A DNA stretch of 64,000 nucleotides from Ereboglobus sp. (GCA_029974595.1 JARKRC010000062.1:1-64000), one strand, 5' to 3'; counted from the stretch's first letter, positions 28,576 through 37,285 are shown. Translations and numbers: made by a program. Notes: a model not told the origin generated them from the sequence alone.

Positions 28576-29475
28576 GAAGTATCCGGCTTTCTTGCGGTCC
28601 TCCATCGCGGTTTCGCTGCGGCGGTCGTCGGCGCGGGCGCCGCGCTCGGTGATGCGTGCGACGGAGACTTCGTCGATGATGTCTTCGAGCGTCGTGGCCG
28701 TTGATTCGATGGCGCCGGTGCAGGTGGCGTCGCCCACGGTGCGGAAGCGGACACGGCGGCGCTCGTAGGCTTCGCCGGGAAGGAGCGTGATGTGCGGGGT
28801 GCGCGCGAGGAGGATCCCGGAACGGTCAACGACGTCGCGATCGTGGCTGAAGTAGATCGAGGGGATGGCGAGGGATTCGCGGGCGATGTAGTGCCAGACG
28901 TCGAGTTCCGTCCAGTTGCTCAGGGGGAAAACGCGGAAGTGTTCGCCGGGCTGGTGGCGGCCATTGTAGAGATTCCAGAGCTCGGGGCGCTGGTGCTTCG
29001 GGTCCCACTGGCCGAACTCGTCGCGGTGCGAAAAGATGCGCTCCTTGGCGCGGGCTTTTTCCTCGTCGCGGCGTGCGCCGCCGAGGCAGGCGTCGTAGCG
29101 GTTTTCGGCGATGGTGTCGAGGAGGGTGACGGTCTGGAGGGAGTTGCGGGTGGCGTTGGGGCCGGTGGTCTCGGTGACACGTCCGGCGCGAATGCTGTCC
29201 TCGACGCGGCCGACGACGAGGCGGGAACGGGTCTCGGCCACGAGCCAGTCGCGAAAGACGATGGTCTCTTCGAAATTATGCCCGGTGTCGATGTGAACGA
29301 GAGGGAAGGGGATGCGCGCGGGAGCGAAGGCTTTTTGCGCGAGGCGGACCATGACGATGGAATCCTTGCCGCCGGAAAAAAGGAGCGCGGGCCGCTCGAA
29401 TTGGGCGGCGACTTCGCGCATGATGTGAATGGCCTCGTGTTCAAGATGGTCGAGGTGTGACAGGCTGTAGTTCAT
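28573..29475 (-). CDS. cysD: Sulfate adenylyltransferase subunit 2
   Basis: The 300-residue PP-loop ATP pyrophosphatase makes APS from ATP and sulfate together with CysN. The PP-loop is SGGKDSIVMVRLA near residue 35, HIDTGHNFEET is the next conserved strand, and FPLSNWTELDVWHYI plus the C-terminal TERGARADDRRSETAMEDRK are family signatures. Length is normal. It sits between cysC and cysN. Confidence 0.96.
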
Positions 29476-29526
29476 TGTTGTGTGGAAAGTGGATTGTGAA
29501 GGTGCGCGGCGGCACCTGATTTCAAG

Positions 29527-30216
29527 TCAGGCGCGAATGTGCGGCAGAATGGCGGCGTGAAGGCTCGCGAGCGCCTCGTCGGGCGTTTTGGTTTCCGTGT
29601 TGATGATGAGCGCGGCTTCGCTGTCGGCGGGCGGCTCGAAGGGCGAGGCGGAGGTGCCGGTGAAACGGGCGATGCGTCCGCTGGATGCCTTGTTGTAAAG
29701 ATCCTTGGGATCGCGTCGAGCGCAGGTCTCGAAGCTGGCCTTGACGTAAATCGAAAGAAAATCCTTGGCGCCTATGATTGAGCGGGCGAGTTCGCGCTGC
29801 ACGTTCTGCGGGGTGATAAGCGACGCTATGACGATGATCCCGGATTGCACCAAAAGGCGCGCGGTCTCGGCGGTGCGGCGGATGTTTTCGGCGCGGTCGG
29901 CGTCGCTGAATCCAAGGTCGCGATTGAGGCCTGTGCGGAGATTGTCGCCGTCGAGGAGCACCGTTGTAAAATGATCCGCGTGGAGCCGGCGTTCGAGCGC
30001 AAGGGCCAAGGTGCTTTTGCCGGAGCCGGAGAGGCCAAAAAGCCAGATGACACGGGCGCGTTGGCGAAGGTGGCGTTCCTTGGTGGCCCGTGAAAGCGCG
30101 CGCGTTGCGATGGGGTGGATATTGCGTTGCGCGGCAGGGCTTTGAGCTTTTGTTTTGGAGTGTTTTTTTTGTGTTGCGAGCTTGGCGCGAATGAGAGGCG
30201 AACGAGTGTCAGGCAT
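29527..30216 (-). CDS. cysC: Adenylylsulfate kinase
   Basis: The 229-residue kinase phosphorylates APS to PAPS. The P-loop is FGLSGSGKSTLA (about residue 61), followed by DGDNLRTGLNRDLGFS and ENIRRTAE. The first 50 residues are a basic extension not seen in minimal CysC proteins. It is the first gene of the cysC-cysD-cysN set, 51 bases before cysD. Confidence 0.95.
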   Translation of the reverse strand: MPDTRSPLIRAKLATQKKHSKTKAQSPAAQRNIHPIATRALSRATKERHLRQRARVIWLFGLSGSGKSTLALALERRLHADHFTTVLLDGDNLRTGLNRDLGFSDADRAENIRRTAETARLLVQSGIIVIASLITPQNVQRELARSIIGAKDFLSIYVKASFETCARRDPKDLYNKASSGRIARFTGTSASPFEPPADSEAALIINTETKTPDEALASLHAAILPHIRA

Positions 30217-30557
30217 TTAATCTTTAGTTGGTTTATGTCCTAATGAAGATTAAAATTCTGAAGGCATGTAAATGGGTTAATTTTGAAAAAATGGTTAATG
30301 ATTTTCGCGAGCCGCTAAAAAAACCGCGCGTGCTCCTCACGCCTGCACTTTTTCCACACTTCACTTTTCGAACTTGACCCTTCCAGCCTCATTTCGGTTA
30401 TGGCTCACGCAACGACGCGACGACGCAACGGGAGCTGCCGCTCCAGTTAGATTTTTTTCGTTGCGTCGTGGCGGCGTTGCGTGAGGCCGGTTTGTCTCTC
30501 GGCGGGGCGTTTGCTCTTCGCTCTAAAAGAGTAATTTTAAAGCCTTCGGGAACGATT
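30217..30557. other. Intergenic region upstream of cysC with inverted repeat
   Basis: Bases 30217-30300 are AT-rich and probably contain the cys operon promoter. Bases 30407-30484 hold an inverted repeat with arms such as ACGCAACGACGC and GCGTTGCGT around GGAGCTGCCGCTCC (30431-30444). I see no convincing gene. Confidence 0.6.
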
Positions 30558-30628
30558 TTAGTTCTTATTAAGGCCATTCGGCACCCTTGTATGAAGGCGC
30601 TTTTTCCATGAGTTTTCAAGTGCCACAA
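30558..30628 (-). pseudogene. C-terminal fragment of GIY-YIG nuclease gene
   Basis: On the minus strand this reads VALENSWKKRLHTRVPNGLNKN and then stop. Joining it to base 38206 of the large fragment (one target-duplication copy kept) restores one open frame through DMDKKEIVALENSW. It is the piece cut off by the transposon at 30637-38205. Confidence 0.88.
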
Positions 30629-30636
30629 TTTCTTTT
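30629..30636. repeat. Target-site duplication, left copy
   Basis: TTTCTTTT directly precedes the left terminal inverted repeat and is identical to 38206-38213 beyond the right end. Eight bases is the usual duplication for IS1595-family elements. Confidence 0.88.
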
Positions 30637-30658
30637 GGCACCTACATACCTCATTACC
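30637..30658 (+). repeat. Left terminal inverted repeat of the transposon
   Basis: It starts GGCACCTACATACCT and matches the right end (38184-38205, inverted) at 20 of 22 positions. Confidence 0.88.
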
Positions 30659-30811
30659 CTTGAAAAGGGAAAGCGGCGCGAAAAGAAAATCAAAAAACAA
30701 GTGTAAATGAAAGCATGAATTCAATTTATAAAACTACAAGGTATCTAGCGTCATTGGTCGGACGATATTGGCATTCATGGGAATCCAATGTTCCTCAACC
30801 CATAACAACTC

Positions 30812-31345
30812 TCATTTCCCTTCTAGCCTTAGTATTCCTGTTTTTTCCTCTCTTCTTACGCATGATATACGCCAACTCCAAATAATGTCAAATTCAACGC
30901 CAGTATCAAAACTTATTATCATCGGATATTCGTAATTCTGGTTGGGATGTAAAATAGGAATTCTCAAAGAGTTTCGCGCTTCTCTATCTCCAGTCAAAGG
31001 ACAGCCCTGTCCGTCGCGTAATTGAATCTGTAATAGAAAATCTTTCACTTTCACTTCGCCGTCATTGTGAATCAACAAATAATATGAATTTGCCGACTTT
31101 CCTCCCCGGATGGTCTGCCGTTCAACAAGCCTTGGCACAATGTTCGTTTTTCTATTTTTAGATTCGTAAAAAGTGCCGAGCAATGCGGCAACGCAAAGAA
31201 TCGTAGAAACATAAGGCTGTGGCTCTTCTGGGTGAACGCGAATCCAGTAAAGAGAACCTAAAAACGCCGCGAAAAATAAGGCTCTTAATATAATTTTCAC
31301 TTTATAAATACTGGAACTTAGCCAGATAAATTTCACGCGCAACAT
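30812..31345 (-). CDS. Hypothetical membrane protein, transposon cargo
   Basis: The protein of about 177 residues has two adjacent membrane helices near its N-terminus (ILRALFFAAFLGSLYWI and YVSTILCVAALLGTFY) and a C-terminal domain of about 110 residues with beta-like pattern (NSYYLLIHNDGEVKVKDFLL). ATG 31345 was chosen; a start at 31369 is also possible. I do not recognise the family. It is downstream of the transposase on the same strand. Confidence 0.65.
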   Translation of the reverse strand: MLRVKFIWLSSSIYKVKIILRALFFAAFLGSLYWIRVHPEEPQPYVSTILCVAALLGTFYESKNRKTNIVPRLVERQTIRGGKSANSYYLLIHNDGEVKVKDFLLQIQLRDGQGCPLTGDREARNSLRIPILHPNQNYEYPMIISFDTGVEFDIIWSWRISCVRREEKTGILRLEGK

Positions 31346-31386
31346 CGAAAACCAGTCTCCACAAAACAATTAACCGTCAAGTTCGC

Positions 31387-31536
31387 TCATTTTTTATCCT
31401 GTCTTTGTGGGATGCTCCGCTTGGTTGTTTTTGAAACCTTAAGTTTCTTCTCCCTCACCTTCCCATCCCCGACCTTCTTCAAAACTTCCCCGAAATCCAT
31501 GCCGAGCGGCTCGTGTTTCTTTCTTGGTCTGCTCAT
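31387..31536 (-). CDS. 49-residue basic ORF coupled to the transposase
   Basis: The ATG at 31536 overlaps the transposase stop (ATGA). The peptide starts MSRPRKKHEPLGMDFGEVLK, is strongly basic at both ends and has a short hydrophobic-acidic centre. Tight coupling suggests an accessory factor of the transposon. Its function is unknown. Confidence 0.5.
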   Translation of the reverse strand: MSRPRKKHEPLGMDFGEVLKKVGDGKVREKKLKVSKTTKRSIPQRQDKK

Positions 31537-32429
31537 AGTGGTGATTGAATCAGCCTTTGGTAGCTTAACTGGCGGCTCACTGCAACCTTTTCCACGGCTT
31601 CGAGGAAAACTTCTCCAGTCTTTGTTTTGCGGTTGTTGAAACGGAAAACGAATTCGTCCACATATCTTTGCAGGTGCCTGCGGCTCATCAGGTGATAGAC
31701 CCCCACGTAGCCGCGCTTGAAGAGCGACCAAAAGCATTCGATGGTGTTGGTGTGCGCCTTGCCTTGCACGTATTCGCCGTCTTTGTGCCGCACTATTTTA
31801 TGCGGGAATAGTTTTCCAACAGGTATGTAGGCTCTAAATTCATCAGTGTAAATCTTGGTGCGTTTGCGAACGTTTTCCAAGATGTGCTTTTGTATCGTTT
31901 CAGCGCACACTTTTTCTTCGACGATGGCTTTTACCGCGCCGCCGCGTTGCACCATTCCCAGTATAGGCGTCTTGGTTTTGGTGCTGCGCCCTTGGGTGCC
32001 CTCTGTCCGCTTGGAAGCATGTTTATTTTTCTCCTTTCCCCCGACATAAGTTTCATCGACCTCAACCGAGCCTGAAAGCGGTTTGCCGCCCTCTTTGATG
32101 GCTTCACGAATACGATGGTCTATGAACCACGCCGTTTTTTGTGTCACGCCAACCAGCTTCGCCAGTTGAACCGAAGAGATTCCCTTGCTGCTTGTGGAAA
32201 GGAGGTAAATCGCGAGAAACCATTTCTTGAGCGGCAGCTTGCTCTCGCCGAAGACCGTCCCCGTTTTAATCGTGAAATCCTGCTTGCAACCCGCGCACCG
32301 ATACCGCCGACCGCCTTTGAACTCATAAATGGTCTCATGCCCGCAATGAGGGCAATAGGTGCCGTTGCGAAACCGAATCGCCGCAAAATGCCTCTGGCAT
32401 ACCTCCTCGTCCTTGAAATGGTCGATGAA
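31533..32429 (-). pseudogene. IS1595/ISXO2-type transposase, N-terminus separated by TnpB insertion
   Basis: The frame runs for 298 residues from FIDHFKDEEVCQRHFAAIRF. A zinc ribbon (YCPHCG and CAGC) is followed by the helix-turn-helix KGISSVQLAKLVGVTQKTAW and a DDE-type core with VEVDETYVGG, IYTDEFRAY and HTNTIECFWSLFKRG, which identify the family. It begins directly after the TnpB stop (TAG 32430-32432), with no start codon of its own before an internal ATG at 32147. The missing N-terminal codons can be seen upstream of the TnpB element (33724-33780), reading KKNEPPSGKKIPN. Joining both sides gives IPNFIDHF in one frame. Confidence 0.85.
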
Positions 32430-33695
32430 CTACCCCGCCGCAACCGGCGGGGCTTCCTGTTTCGTCGGAGCATAACTTACGTTTTCAAACTTGTAGTTTG
32501 AAAACATAGAGGTTTTCTCCTCCACAGGCAGACCTCTAAGTTCCTTAGAGGTGAGCTTTGGGTTGTATAACCCAAAGCATAGTATTGTTTTAGCTGATTT
32601 CACGTCCCTATTCTCAGAGAAAGTTCCGTCGCGGAACTCTCTCTGGTTGAGTGGCGTAGGGACGTTTCTGAACGACACGGGTGAAAACTGTGTCGTTGGA
32701 AGCCAGCGGTTTATGACTACGGAAGTCTCCAAGCGCGTCAGCTTGGACTTTATCCTTCCAAGGATGGACTGCTGGACTTGTTTTCCAAACAAGCCAGCGT
32801 GCCAGCCCTTAATGTTTTCGTCCTGAATGACAACCCTTTCATAGCTTTTCAAGCTATGAACAAACTTGTTGGCAGCGTCTTCCTTTCGATTGGTGAGACG
32901 CTCGTAAGAGCGTTGAACCCTGCGACGCTGCTTGCGGTAGTTGGAGCTTCCCTTTTTCATCCGAGCGAGCTTCGCCTGCTTGCGGCGAAGCTCTTTGGGG
33001 ATGGGAAAGTTCCAATTGTGACTGATTCCGTTGGAGTCAGTCACGCTATCTTTTATACCGAAGTCCAAGCCAATCGCGCCGGAGCGATTGGGTTTCTCTT
33101 TGGTGACGTAGCACGTCACCTTGATGTAGAAGCCTGACGGCTTGCGGAGCAAGACCGCATTGGCATACTCCATCCCGCGAATCTGCTCCAATCCCCTGAC
33201 GGGGAATTGGCCCAGCTTCTGGATGGAAACCGTTCTACGGTTTATCTTATAGGTCGTTCCATATTGCGCAAGCGGGATGGCGTTGACCTCCCGCTTGAAT
33301 TTCAAGCGTCCGACCCTGCATCCCGCTTTCTTGGCTTTGCCAAGACTGATTACGTCCTGAACCGTGCGGTCAAGCAGACCGCGACGGATTTGAGAACCGA
33401 GGTTCACTTCGCGAACCTCCTCAATATCACATTTCTTCGTATCTTCGTTAAAAACGAAGACGGGAACCTTGGATTCTTTTGAGATTTTCCAATCGAAAAG
33501 GTCGTTTTGTCCCAAAACGAAATTGGAAAACCATTTCGCTTGGATGAAAGCGAACTCCAAGCGACCACGCGTGGCTGCACTTAGCTTGGACTCATCTATT
33601 TTAAGCTCGAAAACCCGTATCTGCATGTCGGCCCGACGCTTGCGGTTCGCAAGCCTCGTGGCTTTCATCTTTCTGGACTTGGGAGAGTCTTTCAA
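32430..33695 (-). CDS. tnpB: RNA-guided endonuclease TnpB family protein
   Basis: The 421-residue protein has the RuvC-like core of TnpB: GLDFGIKDSVTD (first Asp), VVIQDENIKGWH (Glu) and ENRDVKSAKTIL (last Asp), with the family C-terminus ending KQEAPPVAAG. The usual zinc finger between the last two motifs has no Cys: the expected CPxC is SPVS and the second pair reads RDGTF. Family members cut DNA guided by an RNA from the element's right end. The start is TTG 33695; ATG 33668 or later is possible. Confidence 0.88.
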   Translation of the reverse strand: MKDSPKSRKMKATRLANRKRRADMQIRVFELKIDESKLSAATRGRLEFAFIQAKWFSNFVLGQNDLFDWKISKESKVPVFVFNEDTKKCDIEEVREVNLGSQIRRGLLDRTVQDVISLGKAKKAGCRVGRLKFKREVNAIPLAQYGTTYKINRRTVSIQKLGQFPVRGLEQIRGMEYANAVLLRKPSGFYIKVTCYVTKEKPNRSGAIGLDFGIKDSVTDSNGISHNWNFPIPKELRRKQAKLARMKKGSSNYRKQRRRVQRSYERLTNRKEDAANKFVHSLKSYERVVIQDENIKGWHAGLFGKQVQQSILGRIKSKLTRLETSVVINRWLPTTQFSPVSFRNVPTPLNQREFRDGTFSENRDVKSAKTILCFGLYNPKLTSKELRGLPVEEKTSMFSNYKFENVSYAPTKQEAPPVAAG

Positions 33696-33723
33696 CTTCT
33701 TCTTTTACATACGAAAGAAGAAG
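32430..33723 (-). mobile_element. TnpB-only IS200/IS605-type element
   Basis: The right end is the hairpin CCCCGCC/GGCGGGG at 32433-32451, overlapping the last codons of tnpB. The left end is the perfect hairpin AACTTCTTCTTT / AAAGAAGAAGTT at 33693-33724. No tnpA is present, so movement would need a transposase from elsewhere. The element splits the IS1595-type transposase with no duplicated target, as expected for this family. The right-end hairpin would also end a guide RNA, with flanking transposase sequence as guide. Confidence 0.75.
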
Positions 33724-33800
33724 TTGGGAATTTTTTTTCCTGATGGAGGTTCGTTTTTCTTAATTAACCTCCCTATGCCCGCAGCAAGCCAGCGATTTTC

Positions 33801-34040
33801 TCAAACTTTCCCTCGGAAAAGCACTTCGGCAATTGAAACGTCCAGAACCTTGCAGATTTTTGAAAGGGTAAGGACAGAAACATTGGCGCGTCCCCGCTCA
33901 AGTCGTCCCATGAAAGTCCTGTTTACCTCGGCTTCGAGCGCCAATTTCTCCTGAGAAATTTTCCGCTCATTGCGGATGTCGCGAATGGCTTCTCCCAAAG
34001 ACTTAAGGGTTTCTTTCGGTGTTTTATTTGCGCCACGCAT
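33801..34040 (-). CDS. XRE-family helix-turn-helix regulator
   Basis: The 79-residue protein is a single HTH domain: ALEAEVNRTFMGRLERGRANVSVLTLSKICKVLDVS covers recognition and packing helices. It lies upstream of the transposase on the same strand and could repress the transposon genes. Direct repeats upstream (34080-34126) are candidate operators. Confidence 0.88.
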   Translation of the reverse strand: MRGANKTPKETLKSLGEAIRDIRNERKISQEKLALEAEVNRTFMGRLERGRANVSVLTLSKICKVLDVSIAEVLFRGKV

Positions 34041-34421
34041 AATCCCCTCAGTCTAACAAAATCAAAGCATGGTTACGACAGCTTATGTGATGGGGTATCT
34101 TATGATGGGTGCTTATGTGCATCTTTTTTAGTTGACGTTCAAATTTTCGTGGGTGAAATGGGGGCGAAAATCTCAAAATCATGAAAACACCTCATCCTTC
34201 GGCTGCCGCCTGCGCAGCCCCCTTTTCGCCGGTTGCGTTTTCCCCGTCAGACCTCGGGCGAATCGACTCAAACCACCCACCATACACCGCCACCACCCAA
34301 GCCAGAGCGCGTCTCGTTTGACGAATCAGTTTATCTAGAGTTGTTCATTACCTGCTGATAAATGAATTAAAATTCAAAAAAATAAGATAAGTAACATATC
34401 CTCAAATTAGAGTTAATAATT
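34041..34421. promoter_or_regulatory. Divergent control region of the transposon with direct repeats
   Basis: CTTATGTGATGGGGTAT, CTTATGATGGGTG and CTTATGTGCATC (34082-34125) are three spaced direct repeats between the XRE gene and the divergent cargo operon. The rest (34140-34400) holds no convincing gene; it is AT-rich near 34360-34420, where a promoter for the plus-strand genes is likely. Confidence 0.45.
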
Positions 34422-35009
34422 ATGGCAACACCAATAATTGTAGAATACGCGACAGATGCGGCAAGCGCAACGAAAGCAGTTACAGCAGCCGTCGCACGCC
34501 TCGGCTATACGCTGAAGCACATTGATAAAGAAAACGGTATCATCACATTTGAAACCGGCATGTCCATGAAATCATGGGCAGGGCAGAGTATGTCTGTTCA
34601 CGTAATGGAAGTTGCCGAAAAAGTTGTTCAGGTTACCATAGGTGGAAAGAGAAATGCGCATGGAGCGCAAATGCAGGTTTTCGATTGGGGAGAAGCGTCA
34701 GGAATTGCGTCAAAAATTGTCGAAGCCTTGCAGCCAATTTTAGGCCAAGGGAAAACTATTTCTGGCAATACTGGCAGCGGTGGCGGATGTTTTGTCGCTA
34801 CGGCGGTCTATGGCAGTTATGAACATCCTTCTGTTTTGGTTTTGCGTCGTTTTCGCGACACTAAGCTGGCAACCAATGCTCTAGGTCGTCTATTCATAGC
34901 TGCCTACTATCGCTACAGCCCAATGCTTGTCCGCGCTGTTTCTCCTTATCCATTCGTGAAAAAGTGCATCAGAGCAGTGCTTGAGCGCTTTGTCCTGAGA
35001 GTAAGATAA
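34422..35009 (+). CDS. CFI-box-CTERM domain protein, transposon cargo
   Basis: The 195-residue protein has an N-terminal alpha/beta domain (about 1-110; MATPIIVEYATDAASATKAV, then GYTLKHIDKENGIITFETG), a Gly/Ser linker, and a C-terminal CFI-box: CFVATAVYGSYEHPSVLVLR, FRDTKLATNALGRLF, then hydrophobic helices. The CFI-box is a recurrent C-terminal module of unknown function, probably membrane-associated. It is the first gene of a four-gene plus-strand cargo set. Confidence 0.8.
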   Translation: MATPIIVEYATDAASATKAVTAAVARLGYTLKHIDKENGIITFETGMSMKSWAGQSMSVHVMEVAEKVVQVTIGGKRNAHGAQMQVFDWGEASGIASKIVEALQPILGQGKTISGNTGSGGGCFVATAVYGSYEHPSVLVLRRFRDTKLATNALGRLFIAAYYRYSPMLVRAVSPYPFVKKCIRAVLERFVLRVR

Positions 35010-35034
35010 CTATCTTAATATTATATTATTTTAT

Positions 35035-35661
35035 ATGAACTCCAAAAAGATTCTTGGAATTCTCCTTTTCTCAATCGTTTTTTTAAGTATTCTGAAAGCA
35101 GGTGAGAATAGAGGCATTTATCTTGAAGCGGCACAGGCAACCATCTGGTCTGAATATGACACCGATTACATAGACAAATACGGCTTTCCCGTCAACAAAG
35201 TGAGATGTAAGGCCGCATATGTTGGTATACTGGGTGTTATCGGTTACAGAATCAACCTCAACAACAGCGTTGAAGTGAGATTTGGACATGCGTCAGACAA
35301 CAAAGCCAAATGTGGCGACGTTAAGACGTATTATGACAGTGATTGGAATAAAAAGGAATACTTTGTGACGAGATACACCTATAAGGCAACTGTGCGTCCC
35401 GTTATGCTGACTTACAACTATGAGGGGAGTAGCGATGGAAAGACTTTTTTGGGTGTGAATGCTTCCGCTGGAATGTTTCTTACAGAAACCGAAGTAGGTG
35501 GTTCTAAAGAAAACCAAAATGATTTTGTGCTTGGTGCTGGTATTTTCTTGAGGAGAAATTTTGCGAGTTGGTTTTATGGCAAAGCCGCTTTCGACTTTTT
35601 GTTTCAACGCGGCTCTGGAACCCATATGGGGCTTTCGTTTGGCCTTGGTTGCAGCTATTAG
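35035..35661 (+). CDS. Putative outer-membrane beta-barrel protein, transposon cargo
   Basis: The 208-residue protein has a signal peptide (ILGILLFSIVFLSILKAG) followed by alternating strands with aromatic and Gly spacing, and ends MGLSFGLGCSY with a terminal aromatic residue. The pattern fits a small eight-stranded barrel. No family is recognised. It lies 25 bases after the CFI-box gene. Confidence 0.65.
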   Translation: MNSKKILGILLFSIVFLSILKAGENRGIYLEAAQATIWSEYDTDYIDKYGFPVNKVRCKAAYVGILGVIGYRINLNNSVEVRFGHASDNKAKCGDVKTYYDSDWNKKEYFVTRYTYKATVRPVMLTYNYEGSSDGKTFLGVNASAGMFLTETEVGGSKENQNDFVLGAGIFLRRNFASWFYGKAAFDFLFQRGSGTHMGLSFGLGCSY

Positions 35662-35692
35662 GTTCCAATATTTTAATTAAATCTTTCAATAT

Positions 35693-36343
35693 ATGGAAAC
35701 TCGTAAGGAAGATTTTAGTGGCGACAACAATGGTGGCAGCATAAAGGAGCTTCACGCTAAATCCTTGCAGGGAGATGCGCAGGTTCAAATCCGTATCGGA
35801 TTAATGTTTACCGCTGGTCGAGGTGGAAAAGAAAACAGGGCGGAGGCTGTCAGGTGGTTTCTCAGGGCCGCCGAACAAGGAAATGCAGAAGCGCAATACA
35901 AGCTTGGAGAGATATATGAAAAAGGGGATTGCGATGTCGCAAAGGACAAAAGCAAAGCATTTTTATGGTATAAAAAAGCAGCTCATTTGGGTCATGCGGA
36001 AGCTCAAGAGCGGAAACAACAGGTTTTGAATGACATCCGTCGGGAGAATCGTGCGGTAGGCTCATCTCAACGTGCAAAATCTAACTCGTCAGAAATACAG
36101 AAAAGCGAATTCGGAGTTGGCAAGATAATAGGCTTAACTTGCGTCTTGTTCTTTTTTGTTATTCTTCCTATGTGCAACACGGGAAACAGAGGCACCGATG
36201 GAATTTTTGAAAGCGCGACCGAAGAACTTAACAGAAACAAAATTAATGAGCTTACGAAAGCTGAGAAACAAAGGTTGGATGATGTTTATTTCAATTGGTG
36301 CAAAAAATGCAATAAACCATTAAGACATTGTCCACATGGATAA
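35693..36343 (+). CDS. Sel1-repeat protein with membrane helix, transposon cargo
   Basis: The 216-residue protein has two clear Sel1-like repeats (AQVQIRIGLMFTAGRGGKEN and AEAQYKLGEIYEKGDCDVAK) and part of a third (KAFLWYKKAAHLGHAEAQ). A single membrane helix (IIGLTCVLFFFVILPMC) follows, and the protein ends with a possible metal-binding CKKCNKPLRHCPHG. Sel1 repeats mediate protein contacts. It lies between the barrel and the lipoprotein genes. Confidence 0.78.
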   Translation: METRKEDFSGDNNGGSIKELHAKSLQGDAQVQIRIGLMFTAGRGGKENRAEAVRWFLRAAEQGNAEAQYKLGEIYEKGDCDVAKDKSKAFLWYKKAAHLGHAEAQERKQQVLNDIRRENRAVGSSQRAKSNSSEIQKSEFGVGKIIGLTCVLFFFVILPMCNTGNRGTDGIFESATEELNRNKINELTKAEKQRLDDVYFNWCKKCNKPLRHCPHG

Positions 36344-36355
36344 TAAAAAAATTAA

Positions 36356-36832
36356 ATGAAACTCAACACAACGATTATCATATTGCTCCTAGCTTGCTTA
36401 CTTCTAAACGGCTGTGACAACTCAATAAACAACTCAATAAACCAAGAAAAAAAAGAACGAGAGCGTATTGAAGCTTATGATTCTTTCAAAAGCGGTGTCG
36501 GATTTTTCACAGCAACGGTGAAACAAGTATTTGGCATTATACCGACCATAGTTAAAGTAACGTATGAAATATCAGAGAATGACGGAGTGCGCACCGGACG
36601 AATCAAGTTGGTGGGGCAAGGAAAATTTACGGGACGCGTAGCAACAGGCGTTTACATACGAAGGGATAAAAATTGGCATTATCAGTATACCGAGTTCAAT
36701 GGGATATTTGATAAGGACGACCGCCAACTATTTGAAAGTATGTTTTCTGTAATGCAGCCCGATGCTTTTCATAACGCGGCTGAGGTTGAAAGAGCTAGCC
36801 CCGGTTTTTTTGACAAGTTCTTAAGAGATTAA
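36356..36832 (+). CDS. Putative lipoprotein, transposon cargo
   Basis: The 158-residue protein starts with a lipoprotein signal (IIILLLACLLLNGC, Cys about residue 20). The mature part has no recognised family; VKVTYEISENDGVRTGRIKL to YTEFNGIFDKDD suggests a beta-rich domain. It is 12 bases after the Sel1 gene, likely in one operon. Confidence 0.75.
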   Translation: MKLNTTIIILLLACLLLNGCDNSINNSINQEKKERERIEAYDSFKSGVGFFTATVKQVFGIIPTIVKVTYEISENDGVRTGRIKLVGQGKFTGRVATGVYIRRDKNWHYQYTEFNGIFDKDDRQLFESMFSVMQPDAFHNAAEVERASPGFFDKFLRD

Positions 36833-37009
36833 GAGTAATATATAAAAATAAAAACATAAAGATTTTTGCCTTGCCGACTTCATAAGATTCATAACAATCA
36901 ACCTAAACGAAAAAAATCACTCTACAAGTAAAGATGTGGCTGAAACACCATTTATTTAGACCCGACCAGAAAAACACCACTACCATACAACATAAAAGAA
37001 AGAAAACCA
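36833..37009. other. AT-rich gap between cargo genes
   Basis: The stretch is strongly AT-rich (for example AATATATAAAAATAAAAACA) and contains no open frame. It may hold a promoter for the gene at 37010. Confidence 0.3.
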
Positions 37010-37285
37010 ATGAATATCGAAGACCTAAGGAGACGCACCAATAACTTATTTGATTTCGTTTTGTTGGCGAACGCGCGTATAGAAGCTACTCAAAGAATAT
37101 TCTTTGATGAGATGACGGAAGAGCAGAGGAAAAAGTGTGAAACGAAATTAAGGAAGATTCACGCAAAGATATATAAAGAAATGAAGGCCAGCATGAAGAA
37201 TGTTGACCCTAATCTTTACGCTGAGATTTATGGCAAAGGGTATTTCCCGTTAAAATTTATCGCATCTACGGAGAATCAAAAATAG
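37010..37285 (+). CDS. Hypothetical small helical protein, transposon cargo
   Basis: The 91-residue protein is mostly charged helix (MTEEQRKKCETKLRKIHAKI) with a short hydrophobic C-terminal part. No family is recognised. Purine-rich sequence precedes the ATG, and it is on the cargo strand. Confidence 0.55.
   Translation: MNIEDLRRRTNNLFDFVLLANARIEATQRIFFDEMTEEQRKKCETKLRKIHAKIYKEMKASMKNVDPNLYAEIYGKGYFPLKFIASTENQK

Noticed and set aside
30398-30724. 108-residue minus-strand frame
   Set aside because: It overlaps the GIY-YIG C-terminal fragment and the transposon end in another frame, and has repeat sequence at its end.
34132-34338. 68-residue plus-strand frame in the transposon control region
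   Set aside because: Composition is not protein-like, there is no ribosome-binding site, and the next gene has its own start.
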